The position numbers were made by a program, and so were the translations under genes. Under the pieces are notes generated by a model. It saw only the letters and a list, made by a program, of their open reading frames with translations, ran no database searches and was not told where the DNA came from. A stretch of 64,000 bases of DNA from Pseudomonas hygromyciniae. GTDB taxonomy: Bacteria > Pseudomonadota > Gammaproteobacteria > Pseudomonadales > Pseudomonadaceae. Each line of letters opens with the position of its first letter. The stretch's first letter is position 1. Below are positions 38,795 to 47,539 of the stretch, one piece after another. The DNA lies in assembly GCF_016925675.1 (NCBI RefSeq), contig NZ_CP070506.1, forward strand, positions 122,501 through 186,500, written 5' to 3'.

Positions 38795-40227
38795 AAAAAC
38801 TCGCGCTGCTGACTCTCAGCATGATCAGCCTGGGCGCTTGCACCGTCGGCCCGGATTTTAAGCGGCCCGACGCCCCGTCGGCGACGCAATGGACCGAGCC
38901 CCAGGGCCGCCAGGCCGCCAGTCGCGCGGTCAGCGACCCGTTGGAAGAACAGTGGTGGGATGTGTTCCACGACCGGCAACTGTCGGCCCTGGTGCGCCGG
39001 GCACTGAGCGACAACCTCGACTTGAAACTGGCCAGCAGCCGCCTGCAACAGAGCCGTGCGGTGCGCCAGGTGACGAGCGCCGGGCGCTATCCAGAGGTCA
39101 GCGCCGATGGCAACTACGGCCGCAAACGCAACAGCGCCAATGGCCTGAGCGACCCGTCCGGCAACAACGGCCGTTCGGCCTTCAACCTGTGGGACGCCGG
39201 TTTTGCCGCGTCCTGGGAGCTGGATTTCTGGGGCCGGGTCAGGCGCGAAACCGAAGCTGCCGACGCCACCTTGCAAGTGGCCGAAAACGACCGCCGCAGC
39301 GTGTTGTTGTCCGTGTTGGCCGAGACCGCCCAGGACTACATCCAGCTACGTGGCGTGCAAAGCACCCGTGCGGTGACCGAGCAAAACCTCGACGTGGCGC
39401 GCCGCAGCCTCAAACTCTCGCAGCTGCGTCTGGCCGATGGCGTGGCGACCCACCTGGATGTCGCTGAAGCCGCTGCGCAAGTGGCCGCCATCGAAGCGCG
39501 ACTGCCGGATTTGCAGCAGCGCCAGGACCAGTTGATCAACGCCCTGAGCCTGTTGATGGGCCAGGCGCCGCAAGCCTTGCATGCGCAACTGTCGCCAGAC
39601 GCCGCAGTGCCCCAGACCCAGCGCCAGGTTGCGATTGGCCTGCCGTCGCAACTGGCACAGCGTCGCCCGGACATCCGCCAGGCCGAAGCACGCCTGCATG
39701 CGGCGACCGCCAGCATTGGCGTGGCCAAGGGCGACTTCTACCCGCGGATCACCCTGTCGGGCAGCCTCGGTTCCCAGGCCATGCAATTGTCGGATCTGGG
39801 CTCCTGGGGCTCACGCACCTTTGCCTTCGGCCCGTCGCTGAGCCTGCCGCTGTTCAACGGTGGCCGCCTGCAAGGCATGCTCGATCTGCGCGAAGCTCAG
39901 CAGCAGGAAGCGGCTCTGGCTTACCAACAGACCGTGCTGCGCGCCTGGCATGAAATCGACGACCAGTTGACCCGCTACAACGCCAGCCAACTGCGCCGCG
40001 ACAGCCTCGCCGAAGCGGTGCGCCAGAACCAGATCGCCCTGGACACCGCCCAGCACCAGTACGTGGAAGGGGTGGTGGATTTCGTCAACGTGCTCACGGT
40101 GCAGAGCGCGTTGCTGGCGACCCAGGAACAATGGGTGGAAAGCTCCACCGGCGTGTCCCTGGCCATGGTCGGCCTGTACAAGGCGCTGGGCGGGGGTTGG
40201 GAGTCGGTGTATCCGTTGTCTAGCTAG
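38791..40227 (+). CDS. NodT-family outer-membrane efflux lipoprotein
   Basis: A 478-residue TolC-like outer-membrane factor with a lipoprotein signal (lipobox SLGAC, then TVGPDFKRPDAP, the typical NodT start). Two OEP repeats carry long helices (DNLDLKLASSRLQQSRAVRQVTSAGRYP is the typical first-repeat entry), and the characteristic RRPDIRQAEARLHAATASIGVAKGDFYPRI segment is present. It completes the EmrB/EmrA/NodT pump. A paralogue of the same family sits at 47536-48978. Confidence 0.93.
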   Translation: MKKLALLTLSMISLGACTVGPDFKRPDAPSATQWTEPQGRQAASRAVSDPLEEQWWDVFHDRQLSALVRRALSDNLDLKLASSRLQQSRAVRQVTSAGRYPEVSADGNYGRKRNSANGLSDPSGNNGRSAFNLWDAGFAASWELDFWGRVRRETEAADATLQVAENDRRSVLLSVLAETAQDYIQLRGVQSTRAVTEQNLDVARRSLKLSQLRLADGVATHLDVAEAAAQVAAIEARLPDLQQRQDQLINALSLLMGQAPQALHAQLSPDAAVPQTQRQVAIGLPSQLAQRRPDIRQAEARLHAATASIGVAKGDFYPRITLSGSLGSQAMQLSDLGSWGSRTFAFGPSLSLPLFNGGRLQGMLDLREAQQQEAALAYQQTVLRAWHEIDDQLTRYNASQLRRDSLAEAVRQNQIALDTAQHQYVEGVVDFVNVLTVQSALLATQEQWVESSTGVSLAMVGLYKALGGGWESVYPLSS

Positions 40228-40273
40228 ATCCTCTTGGTTTGGTAATGGGCCTGTTGAGGTGAACTGGCTTGTG

Positions 40274-40422
40274 GTGGCGAGCGGGCTTGCCCCGCGCTGG
40301 GCTGCGTAGCGGCCCCAACAACACACCCCTGTTTTCCAGACACACCGCGCAGATAGGTTTTGGGGCTGCTGCGCAGCCCAGCGCGGGGCAAGCCCGCTCG
40401 CCACACCAAGCCCGCTCGCCAC
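40274..40422. repeat. REP hairpin with extra partial copies
   Basis: Inverted arms with core GTGGCGAGCGGGCTTGCCCC and its extension CGCGCTGGGCTGCG, left arm from 40274 and right arm ending at 40404. A further tandem fragment AAGCCCGCTCGCCAC follows at 40408-40422, and shorter AAGCCCACCAG degenerate fragments continue to about 40455. It lies between two convergent transcription units. Confidence 0.8.
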
Positions 40423-40485
40423 GACAAGCCCACCAGCCAGAAGCCCACCAGGCACAAGTCCATCTGCCACAGGCCAATGGGACAC

Positions 40486-41190
40486 TTACGGATTCTGCAA
40501 AAACACCACATACCCGCGAAACCACTCACTCTCCTGCAAATACGCCGGCTCCTGCCATTCCCCGCCCTGGATCAAACCGATCTTGAACGCCAGCCCCAGG
40601 CGGTTCATGCGTGGCAGGTACGCCGCGTAATCCGGGATGCTGTGGCGCCCCTGATAGGTCTGCACCACCACTTCATCCACCACGCCTTTGAGCTGGGCGA
40701 TGGCGGCCGGGTCGGCGTTGCTGCTCCAGTCCATCAGCCCGGTGATGCTCAGGCGCAAATCCTTTGGCAGGCGCTGGCGCAGGTCTTTGAGGAAGTCGGC
40801 GTATTCGTGCAGGTATTGGGTGCGGGCATCGAAGTCGATCTGGATGCCCACCACCGGGTTACCCGCTGCGCGCCAACGTTGCACCTGCCCGAGCATTTTT
40901 GTGTAGACCGGCTCTGGCCAACGCAGGGTATGGGCGCGGTAGACCACCCACACCTCGCCCTGGCGGATGCGCGGCACGCTGATGCCCTGGGCGATGAACT
41001 GCACGCCCAGGCTGGGTTGGCGGCGGGTCGAGTTGATCTGGCCCTGGAGGATGTACAGGGTCTTGGCCTGCTTGAGCACCGGCTGCGGGGCGACGCCGCT
41101 CCACAGCCAGAAAGCGTCATAGTCCTGGGCGTCGACGGTGGCGAAGGCCGGGCTCGCCAACAGCAGCAAGCCTAGCCACAGGTGTTTCAC
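40486..41190 (-). CDS. DUF3142 secreted protein, glycoside-hydrolase-like
   Basis: A 234-residue exported protein (signal peptide ending ASPAFA) of the DUF3142 family, function unknown. The strand pattern VVGIQIDFDA followed by DLRLSITGLMDW and VVVQTYQGRH resembles a small TIM barrel of the GH18-like kind, with the aspartates of IDFD at the barrel-strand end; this is my inference. I chose the GTG start at 41190 because it overlaps the stop of the upstream gene as GTGA; the frame extends to another GTG at 41217. It is tightly paired with the large upstream periplasmic protein, so the two probably act together. Confidence 0.8.
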   Translation of the reverse strand: MKHLWLGLLLLASPAFATVDAQDYDAFWLWSGVAPQPVLKQAKTLYILQGQINSTRRQPSLGVQFIAQGISVPRIRQGEVWVVYRAHTLRWPEPVYTKMLGQVQRWRAAGNPVVGIQIDFDARTQYLHEYADFLKDLRQRLPKDLRLSITGLMDWSSNADPAAIAQLKGVVDEVVVQTYQGRHSIPDYAAYLPRMNRLGLAFKIGLIQGGEWQEPAYLQESEWFRGYVVFLQNP

Positions 41191-43343
41191 CAGTAGTACT
41201 GCAGCGACTTGCCCCACTGCGTGTCGGCAAACCCGGTTTTCAACTGGCGGAACCAGCCTTTGCGCACCGCTTTGTCGACGTCTTCGCCACCGCAGCTGTT
41301 ATAGCCCGAAGGTGCATAGCAGTTGATCGCCCGAAATAGCGCATAAGCCTTGTCGTCACGGGGCGCCTTGGGGTTGGCGATCACCTGCTTATAGCCATCG
41401 AGCCGCGAGAAGGTTTCACCGGTGAAGCCCGACGCAGTGCTACCCAGGCTGCCGGCCGAGCGCGCCTCTTCCAGGGGCATGCCGTCCAGGCCGTTGCGCA
41501 GGATGAACTCACCCAGGCAGTTGAGGGCGTGTGGGTTTTTCGCGTCGTTTTGCAAGGTGCTGGCGGTTTGCGCGATGGTCGGGCAGGTGTAGCCGGACGG
41601 CGCCTTGTCGCCGCTCCAGCGGAACAAGGTCAGCGCCTGGCCACCGTCGTACACATAGCCCAGGCTGGTGCCGATTTTGTCGGCGGCGGGCGAGGCCGGT
41701 AGTTGCTGCAAATCCTCGGCAAAAGTCGCGAACTGGCCGCGCAACAGGTCTTTGTAAAGCAATACAAATTGCGCGGTACGGCGCTCCAGCGGGTCGCTGG
41801 CCTGGCTGATCTGCTGGCGCAGCAACTCGGGGCCGGCGACGCTGCGTAGCAGGATATAGCGCACTTGCGGAGTCTGGATCGGCGAGTCGGCGGCGAACAC
41901 CTTGGCCAATTGGCCGCTGCGTTCGTAGTTCATCGCCAGGGCCAATTCCAGTTGCTCGCGCTGCAACGGTTGCTTGGCCAGTGGTAGCAGTTGCAGCCAC
42001 AGCGTTTCGGCGCCTTTCCAGTCGTTCTTGGCTTCCAGGGCCAGGCCGCGCAGGGTTTGCTGGCTGAATGCCAAGTAATCCAGGCTCGCTGGCAGCGCTG
42101 GCGGCAGATGTTTCAACGCGGTGTCCGGCTGGTGCTCGACATACAGGGCAAACGCCGCCTGCAGGTAGTCGTACAGCGCCGGCTCGTTGGCAAATGCAGC
42201 CTTCTGGGCGTCGAGGGTGGCGCGGGTCAGCTTGGGCGGGTTGTTGGCGCGCATCCACATCAGATCGTTGATCGCCAGCAACAGCGGGTTGCGGATGGTC
42301 TCGGCGTAGCTGGTCAGCAGTTTGTTGTCGGTTTCTTCCACCAACTCATCGATGGAGCCATTGCGCTGGGCATCGCTGGCCTCGGTCAGTTGCCAGGCAT
42401 AGTCGTCGGCCAGCTTGGTTGCATCGCCGGCCAACCAATGCACGCGGCGCAGCAGGCCGTGGGCGGAGGCGGCATATTCGCCCTGTGGATAAGCTTTCAG
42501 GTAGCTGAGGAAGCTGTGCTCGGCTTCATCCAGGGCAGACTTATCCACAGCCTGGCGCTGGGGCAGGCCGTATTCGTCAAAAGCGTTTTCCTGGGCATGG
42601 TTGAGCGACGCCCGGGCAATCATGTACACCGCCGTTTCCTTCAGCCATGGCAACGTGGTCACGGTGACGGCGGCAAATCCACGTTCGGCATACACGAAGC
42701 GCCCGCTGTAAAAGTCGGCAGCGGCGAGCAGGTAGGTGGTCAGTTCACGGCCCTGGGTGGATGCAATCAACTGGGGTTCGAGCAGCACTTCGCCCTGCCA
42801 GTCGCAGGTGCCAAGCAATTTCAGGCGTGCATTGGCCAGCAGCACCCGCTCATTGGCTGGCACATCGGCTTTGATTACCTGGCGGATAAACGCCGTGGCG
42901 CTGTCCACATTGTTGCTGCGGCAACGGCTGCCTTCGCCCCACAAAAACTGATCGCCTGCCGCTGCCGTGGCCTCGCGCTGGATGCCCAGCGAGGCCAGCA
43001 GTTGCGCAAGCTCCGCGCCTTGTTCCTCAGGCGCCTGCACCTCGGGAGGGCGGGGCACCAGGCGATACACCGGGAACGGCACCGGGCCAAAGCCCTGGGC
43101 CAGGTCATCTTCGCCCAGGGCGTTGGGGGTCAGGGGCGCATTCTTTTTCGCCGCGAGCAACAGGCGCAAGTTGGTCCGGCTGTCGTTGCCGGGGCTCAGA
43201 AAAGGCATGTTGCTACAGGCGGTCAGCGAATCCTGGGACACGCGCCAGTCGGGGTAGCAGGAGTCGTCGCCACTGGCCTGGGCCTGCAGGGATACGCCGG
43301 CACACAGTGCCAGGGTCAGGGATGACAGAAGACCGATGCGCAT
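41187..43343 (-). CDS. Large periplasmic helical-repeat protein of unknown function
   Basis: A 718-residue protein with a Sec signal peptide (MRIGLLSSLTLALCAGVSLQAQA). Helical TPR-like segments run through the middle, for example ALDEAEHSFLSYLKAYPQGEYAASAHGLLRRV. Homologues in pseudomonads are sometimes named YfiO-like outer-membrane assembly lipoprotein, but there is no lipobox and it is far longer than BamD. Scattered cysteines (DDSCYPDW, SLTACSN, GSRCRSN, GTCDW, NCLGEF, INCYAPSGYNSCGG) suggest several disulfides. The C-terminal part (from about 600) does not look like TPR. It is the first gene of a two-gene operon with the DUF3142 protein. Confidence 0.75.
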   Translation of the reverse strand: MRIGLLSSLTLALCAGVSLQAQASGDDSCYPDWRVSQDSLTACSNMPFLSPGNDSRTNLRLLLAAKKNAPLTPNALGEDDLAQGFGPVPFPVYRLVPRPPEVQAPEEQGAELAQLLASLGIQREATAAAGDQFLWGEGSRCRSNNVDSATAFIRQVIKADVPANERVLLANARLKLLGTCDWQGEVLLEPQLIASTQGRELTTYLLAAADFYSGRFVYAERGFAAVTVTTLPWLKETAVYMIARASLNHAQENAFDEYGLPQRQAVDKSALDEAEHSFLSYLKAYPQGEYAASAHGLLRRVHWLAGDATKLADDYAWQLTEASDAQRNGSIDELVEETDNKLLTSYAETIRNPLLLAINDLMWMRANNPPKLTRATLDAQKAAFANEPALYDYLQAAFALYVEHQPDTALKHLPPALPASLDYLAFSQQTLRGLALEAKNDWKGAETLWLQLLPLAKQPLQREQLELALAMNYERSGQLAKVFAADSPIQTPQVRYILLRSVAGPELLRQQISQASDPLERRTAQFVLLYKDLLRGQFATFAEDLQQLPASPAADKIGTSLGYVYDGGQALTLFRWSGDKAPSGYTCPTIAQTASTLQNDAKNPHALNCLGEFILRNGLDGMPLEEARSAGSLGSTASGFTGETFSRLDGYKQVIANPKAPRDDKAYALFRAINCYAPSGYNSCGGEDVDKAVRKGWFRQLKTGFADTQWGKSLQYYW

Positions 43344-43492
43344 GAATTGTCCTTATTCCGGGAGTCCGTGGATGCCGCTGGGCGAAAGCTGAAGATGATA
43401 GCGTGAACATTGCAAGATGTTGCACCGGTGGCAGCCAATCGGTGAGTTTTATCGGTCTAGACTGTGGGCAATCACCTAGTCTGGGAGTTGTC

Positions 43493-43735
43493 ATGGAATC
43501 GCCTGTTCACAGCCTGCCGTCATTGTTCAAACAGCTTGGGCTGCCCGATGACGCCATCAGCATTGAGCGTTTTGTCGCCGTGCATTCACCGCTCAAGCGG
43601 GAGTTGAAACTCGAAGATGCGTTTTTCTGGACGGATAGCCAGCGGGCGTTTTTACGCGAGGAAATCCTGGAGGATGCGGATTGGGCGCAAGTGGTGGATG
43701 AACTGAATGTGCGGTTGCGCCGCAGTCTCCTGTAG
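43493..43735 (+). CDS. DUF2789 small protein
   Basis: An 80-residue soluble protein of the DUF2789 family (starts MESPVHSLPSLFKQLGLPDD; core IERFVAVHSPLKRELKLEDAFFWTDSQRAFLREEI). Function unknown. I chose ATG 43493 because GGGAG lies six bases upstream. A frame from 43403 would add 30 unlikely residues. Its stop codon (TAG, 43733-43735) lies within the arm of a REP hairpin. Confidence 0.88.
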   Translation: MESPVHSLPSLFKQLGLPDDAISIERFVAVHSPLKRELKLEDAFFWTDSQRAFLREEILEDADWAQVVDELNVRLRRSLL

Positions 43736-43832
43736 GAGCGAGCTTGCTCGCGAAGGTCTTCAACGATGACGTGGGTAGCCTGGATCAACGCGGTGTTTTT
43801 GCGTTTTTCGCGAGCAAGCTCGCTCCTACAGG
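43729..43832. repeat. REP hairpin overlapping the DUF2789 stop codon
   Basis: Inverted arms CCTGTAGGAGCGAGCTTGCT and its complement, ending CTCCTACAGG at 43832, with a roughly 50-nt loop. The left arm supplies the TAG stop of the preceding gene. Confidence 0.85.
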
Positions 43833-43869
43833 GGACTGCAGCCGCCTATCAGGGAATTTGTATCAAAAG

Positions 43870-43917
43870 TTGACGAGATTCCAATCCTCGATCATATTGA
43901 TAGTTAGCAAACTAACT
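43870..43917 (+). promoter_or_regulatory. Promoter and operator of the MarR efflux operon
   Basis: A sigma-70-like promoter TTGACG (43870-43875), 17-bp spacer, CATATT (43893-43898). Overlapping the expected start point is a perfect palindrome AGTTAG-caaa-CTAACT (43902-43917). This arrangement fits autorepression by the MarR protein encoded 16 nt downstream. Seen by eye; binding is inferred. Confidence 0.6.
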
Positions 43918-43933
43918 GTATGCGAACTATCCC

Positions 43934-44371
43934 GTGTCCCAATCCCTCGAACACCTTCACATGAGCCTCAGCAGCAGCATGGTGGCTGGCGCCCGTCACT
44001 GGCGCAAAATCTGCCAGAGCACGCTGGTGAGCTACGGTATTTCCGAAGCCTGTGCGGTGCCTTTACTGATGATCGGCCGTCTCGGCGACGGCGTGCATCA
44101 AGTCAAGGTGGCCCAGGCCTCGGGGATGGAAAGCCCGTCCCTGGTGCGTCTGCTCGACCAACTGTGCAGCAGTGGTTATGTGTGCCGCACCGAAGATATC
44201 CACGATCGCCGCGCCAAGGCCTTGAGCCTCACCGAGCGCGGTCGTGAGCTGGTGCAAGCCGTGGAGGCGCAACTGGTGCGCCTGCGTCGTGAAGTGCTGG
44301 CCGACATTGCGCCTACCGATATGCAGGCCGCGCTGCGTGTGCTGCGCGCCTTTGAGGCGGCGACGCTTTGA
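43934..44371 (+). CDS. MarR-family transcriptional regulator
   Basis: A 145-residue winged-helix regulator: VKVAQASGMESPSLVRLLDQLCSSGYVCRTEDIHDRRAKALSLTERG is the recognition helix plus the wing with the DxR motif. It is probably the local repressor of the aromatic-acid-type efflux operon that follows, relieved by a phenolic ligand (family knowledge). It begins at GTG 43934, with no good ribosome site visible. An ATG ten codons downstream (43964) is an alternative. Its stop overlaps the next start as TTGA. Confidence 0.9.
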   Translation: MSQSLEHLHMSLSSSMVAGARHWRKICQSTLVSYGISEACAVPLLMIGRLGDGVHQVKVAQASGMESPSLVRLLDQLCSSGYVCRTEDIHDRRAKALSLTERGRELVQAVEAQLVRLRREVLADIAPTDMQAALRVLRAFEAATL

Positions 44372-46446
44372 ACGGATTTTTCAGCGGCTTCCCGCCCGCT
44401 CGCGACTGGTTCTACGGTGTGCGTACCTTCGCCGCCTCGATGATCGCGTTGTACATCGCCATGCTCATGCAAATGCCGCGTCCGTATTGGGCGATGGCCA
44501 CGGTGTATATCGTCTCCAGCCCGTTTGTCGGCCCCACCAGTTCCAAGGCGTTGTACCGCGCCATCGGCACCTTGATGGGCGCAGCGGCGGCCGTGTTTTT
44601 TGTGCCGATGTTTGTACAGTCGCCCTACATTCTGGTGGTGGTGATTGCGTTGTGGACGGGCACTTTGCTGTTCCTCTCCATGCACCTGCGCACGGCCAAT
44701 AACTACGCCTTGATGCTGGCCGGCTACACCCTGCCGCTGATCGCCCTGCCAGTGGTGGATAACCCCCTGGCGGTGTGGGATGTGGCCGAGGCGCGGACCG
44801 AAGAAATCTTCCTCGGCATCGCTGTGGCCGCCGTGGTGGGCGCGATGTTCTGGCCGCGCCGCCTGATGCCGGTGTTCGATGGCTCGGTAGCCAAGTGGTT
44901 TGCCGATGCCCAGGTCTACAGCCAGCGCTTTCTGACGCGCAATGTGCAGCCTGAAGAAGTCAGCAACCTGCGCGGCGGTATGGTTGCCACCTTCAACACC
45001 CTCGAATTGATGATCGGCCAGTTGCCCCACGAAGGCGCACGGTCGCAGACCGTGCGTAACACCAAGGAACTGCGCGGGCGCATGATCCACCTGCTGCCGG
45101 TGGTGGATGCGCTGGATGATGCGCTATACGCCATTGAACACCGTGCCCCGGAGTTTCTCGAGCGCCTCACGCCGATACTCCAAGCCACCCAGCAATGGCT
45201 GCAAGACACCCAACAAAGCGCACCGCCGCAAAGCTGGCGCGCCTTGCGCGACCAGTTAGACGCCCTGCAACCCCAAGGCCAAGCGCTTGACGATCGCCAT
45301 ACCCTGCTGTTTTCCAACGCGCTGTACCGCCTTGGCGAGTGGATCGACTTGTGGCAAGACTGCCGCAGCCTGCAAGCCGCCATTGAGTGCGAAAGCCAGG
45401 ACACCTGGCGCGCCGTCTACCGTCACTGGCGTCTGGGCCGACTCACGCCATTTCTCGACCGTGGCCTGATGCTTTACTCGGCGTTCTCCACAGTCACCGC
45501 GATCATCGTCGCCTCGGTGCTGTGGATTCTGCTGGGCTGGACCGACGGCGGCAGTGCGGTGATTCTGGCGGCGGTGGCGTGCAGCTTCTTCGCCTCGATG
45601 GACGACCCGGCGCCACAGATTTATCGGTTCTTTTTCTGGACGGCGATGTCGGTGCTGTTCGCCAGCCTCTACCTGTTTCTGGTGCTGCCCAACCTGCACG
45701 ATTTCCCGATGCTGGTGCTGGCGTTCGCCGTGCCGTTTATCTGCATCGGCACCCTCACCGTGCAACCGCGCTTTTACCTGGGCATGTTGCTGACGCTGGT
45801 GAACACGTCGTCATTTATCAGTATCCAGGGGGCCTATGATGCGGACTTCCTCAACTTTGCCAACGTCAACCTGGCCGGTCCCGTGGGCCTGCTGTTTGCC
45901 TTTGTGTGGACGCTGGTCGCCCGGCCCTTTGGCGCCGAACTGGCGGCCAAGCGCCTGACCCGCTTCAGTTGGCGCGACATTGTCGGCCTCACCGAACCTG
46001 CGACCCTGGCCGAGCACCGGCACATGGCCGTGCAAATGCTCGACCGCCTGATGCAACACCTGCCGCGGCTGGCCCTCACGGGCCAGGACACCGGCATTGC
46101 CCTGCGTGATTTGCGCGTGGCACTGAACCTGCTCGACCTGCTGGCCTACTCGCCGCGCATCCTTGGCGTGCCACGGGTGTTGCTCAGCCAGGTGGTCGAA
46201 GGCGTAGGCGCTTACTTCAAGGCCTGCCTTAAAGCCGGTGAGCGCTTGCCCGCGCCCAGCGGTCTGCTGATGACCCTCGATCGCACACGCCGCGCGCTCA
46301 ACGGCCAGGGCCTGCAAGGCGAGGACGATACCCGCCTGCACCTGTTGCACGCCTTGGCCGGCCTGCGCCTGGCGTTTTTGCCTGGGGTTGAATTTATTGG
46401 CGGCGCCGAGATGCAAGCGCCGCTGCCCGATGGAGCGCCTCTATGA
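44368..46446 (+). CDS. FUSC-family inner-membrane efflux transporter (AaeB-like)
   Basis: A 692-residue transporter of the FUSC/aromatic acid exporter family. Two hydrophobic bundles, about residues 15-170 (RTFAASMIALYIAMLMQMPRPYWAMATVYIV) and 370-520, are each followed by a cytoplasmic region. This is the duplicated architecture of AaeB, which exports p-hydroxybenzoate in E. coli. The start is TTG 44368, overlapping the marR stop; no earlier alternative exists in frame after the marR reading frame. The order FUSC-DUF1656-HlyD-NodT is the typical aae-like pump operon with its own outer-membrane factor. Confidence 0.92.
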   Translation: MNGFFSGFPPARDWFYGVRTFAASMIALYIAMLMQMPRPYWAMATVYIVSSPFVGPTSSKALYRAIGTLMGAAAAVFFVPMFVQSPYILVVVIALWTGTLLFLSMHLRTANNYALMLAGYTLPLIALPVVDNPLAVWDVAEARTEEIFLGIAVAAVVGAMFWPRRLMPVFDGSVAKWFADAQVYSQRFLTRNVQPEEVSNLRGGMVATFNTLELMIGQLPHEGARSQTVRNTKELRGRMIHLLPVVDALDDALYAIEHRAPEFLERLTPILQATQQWLQDTQQSAPPQSWRALRDQLDALQPQGQALDDRHTLLFSNALYRLGEWIDLWQDCRSLQAAIECESQDTWRAVYRHWRLGRLTPFLDRGLMLYSAFSTVTAIIVASVLWILLGWTDGGSAVILAAVACSFFASMDDPAPQIYRFFFWTAMSVLFASLYLFLVLPNLHDFPMLVLAFAVPFICIGTLTVQPRFYLGMLLTLVNTSSFISIQGAYDADFLNFANVNLAGPVGLLFAFVWTLVARPFGAELAAKRLTRFSWRDIVGLTEPATLAEHRHMAVQMLDRLMQHLPRLALTGQDTGIALRDLRVALNLLDLLAYSPRILGVPRVLLSQVVEGVGAYFKACLKAGERLPAPSGLLMTLDRTRRALNGQGLQGEDDTRLHLLHALAGLRLAFLPGVEFIGGAEMQAPLPDGAPL

Positions 46447-46652
46447 TCGGTGACCTGGATATCAGCGGGGTGTTCCTGCCCACGCTGCTGGTGCTGATGG
46501 GCATTACGTACGGCATTTTCCTGGTGGTGCACGGGCTGTTGAACCGCGTCCACTTCTATCGCCTGGTCTGGCACCGGGCATTATTCAATGTGGCTCTCTA
46601 CGCGCTGTTGCTGGGCGCTGTGGACTCAATCAGTCGATACCTGATGATATGA
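46443..46652 (+). CDS. DUF1656 small membrane protein (AaeX-like)
   Basis: A 69-residue protein with two TM helices (LPTLLVLMGITYGIFLVVHGLL and ALFNVALYALLLGAVDSI), matching DUF1656/AaeX, always found with FUSC pumps; its role is unknown. It is coupled by 4-nt ATGA overlaps at both ends. Confidence 0.92.
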   Translation: MIGDLDISGVFLPTLLVLMGITYGIFLVVHGLLNRVHFYRLVWHRALFNVALYALLLGAVDSISRYLMI

Positions 46653-47539
46653 AAAAACCTTTTTTGACGATTGGCCGTGTGGTCCTGACGTTGCTCGTAG
46701 TGACCTTCGCCTGCGTCGTGGTCTGGCGCATGGTCATGTACTACATGTTCGCCCCCTGGACCCGCGACGGGCATATCCGTGCAGACATCGTGCAGATCGC
46801 CCCGGACGTGTCCGGGCTGATCCAGCAGGTGGACGTGCGCGACAACCAGTTGGTGACCCGTGGCCAGGTGCTGTTTTCGGTGGACCAGGACCGCTTCAAG
46901 CTTGCCCTGCGCCAAGCCCAGGCGGCCGTGGCCGACCGCCAGGAAACCCTGGCCCAGGCCCAGCGTGAAGCCAAGCGTAACCGTGGCCTGGGCAACCTGG
47001 TGGCCAGCGAGCAACTGGAAGAAAGCCAGTCCCGCGTGGCCCGCGCTCAGTCGGCCCTGGCCGAAGCGCAGGTGACGGTGGACAGCGCCCAGCTCAACCT
47101 CGACCGCTCGGTGATCCGCAGCCCGGTGGATGGCTACGTCAACGACCGTGCGCCTCGTGCCCAGGAGTTCGTGACCGCCGGGCGTCCGGTGTTGTCGGTG
47201 GTGGACAGCAATTCCTTCCACATCGATGGCTATTTTGAAGAGACCAAGCTGGACGGCATTCATGTCGGCCAGAGCGTGGATATCCGCGTGATTGGCGACA
47301 ACGCGCGCTTGCGCGGCCATGTGCAGAGCATCGTTGCCGGGATCGAAGACCGCGACCGCACCAGCGGCGCCAACCTGCTGCCCAACGTCAACCCGGCCTT
47401 CAGTTGGGTGCGCCTGGCCCAGCGGATTCCGGTGCGCATTGCCTTTGATGACGTGCCGGCGGACTTCCGCATGATTGCCGGGCGCACGGCCACCGTGTCG
47501 ATCATCGATGACCAGCCCAAATCCGGAGACCAGCCATGA
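46649..47539 (+). CDS. HlyD/AaeA-type periplasmic adaptor
   Basis: A 296-residue membrane fusion protein with an N-terminal TM helix (about 10-32), lipoyl halves (IAPDVSGLIQQVDVRDNQLVTRG and IRSPVDGYVNDRAPRAQEFVTAG), a short alpha-hairpin (about 75-145) and a beta-barrel. It is the AaeA partner of the FUSC transporter. Both gene junctions are ATGA overlaps. Confidence 0.93.
   Translation: MKKPFLTIGRVVLTLLVVTFACVVVWRMVMYYMFAPWTRDGHIRADIVQIAPDVSGLIQQVDVRDNQLVTRGQVLFSVDQDRFKLALRQAQAAVADRQETLAQAQREAKRNRGLGNLVASEQLEESQSRVARAQSALAEAQVTVDSAQLNLDRSVIRSPVDGYVNDRAPRAQEFVTAGRPVLSVVDSNSFHIDGYFEETKLDGIHVGQSVDIRVIGDNARLRGHVQSIVAGIEDRDRTSGANLLPNVNPAFSWVRLAQRIPVRIAFDDVPADFRMIAGRTATVSIIDDQPKSGDQP

Noticed and set aside
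43744..44247. A 167-codon plus-strand ORF overlapping a REP hairpin and marR
   Set aside because: It begins in the REP loop and runs in a different frame through marR, which has clear MarR motifs.
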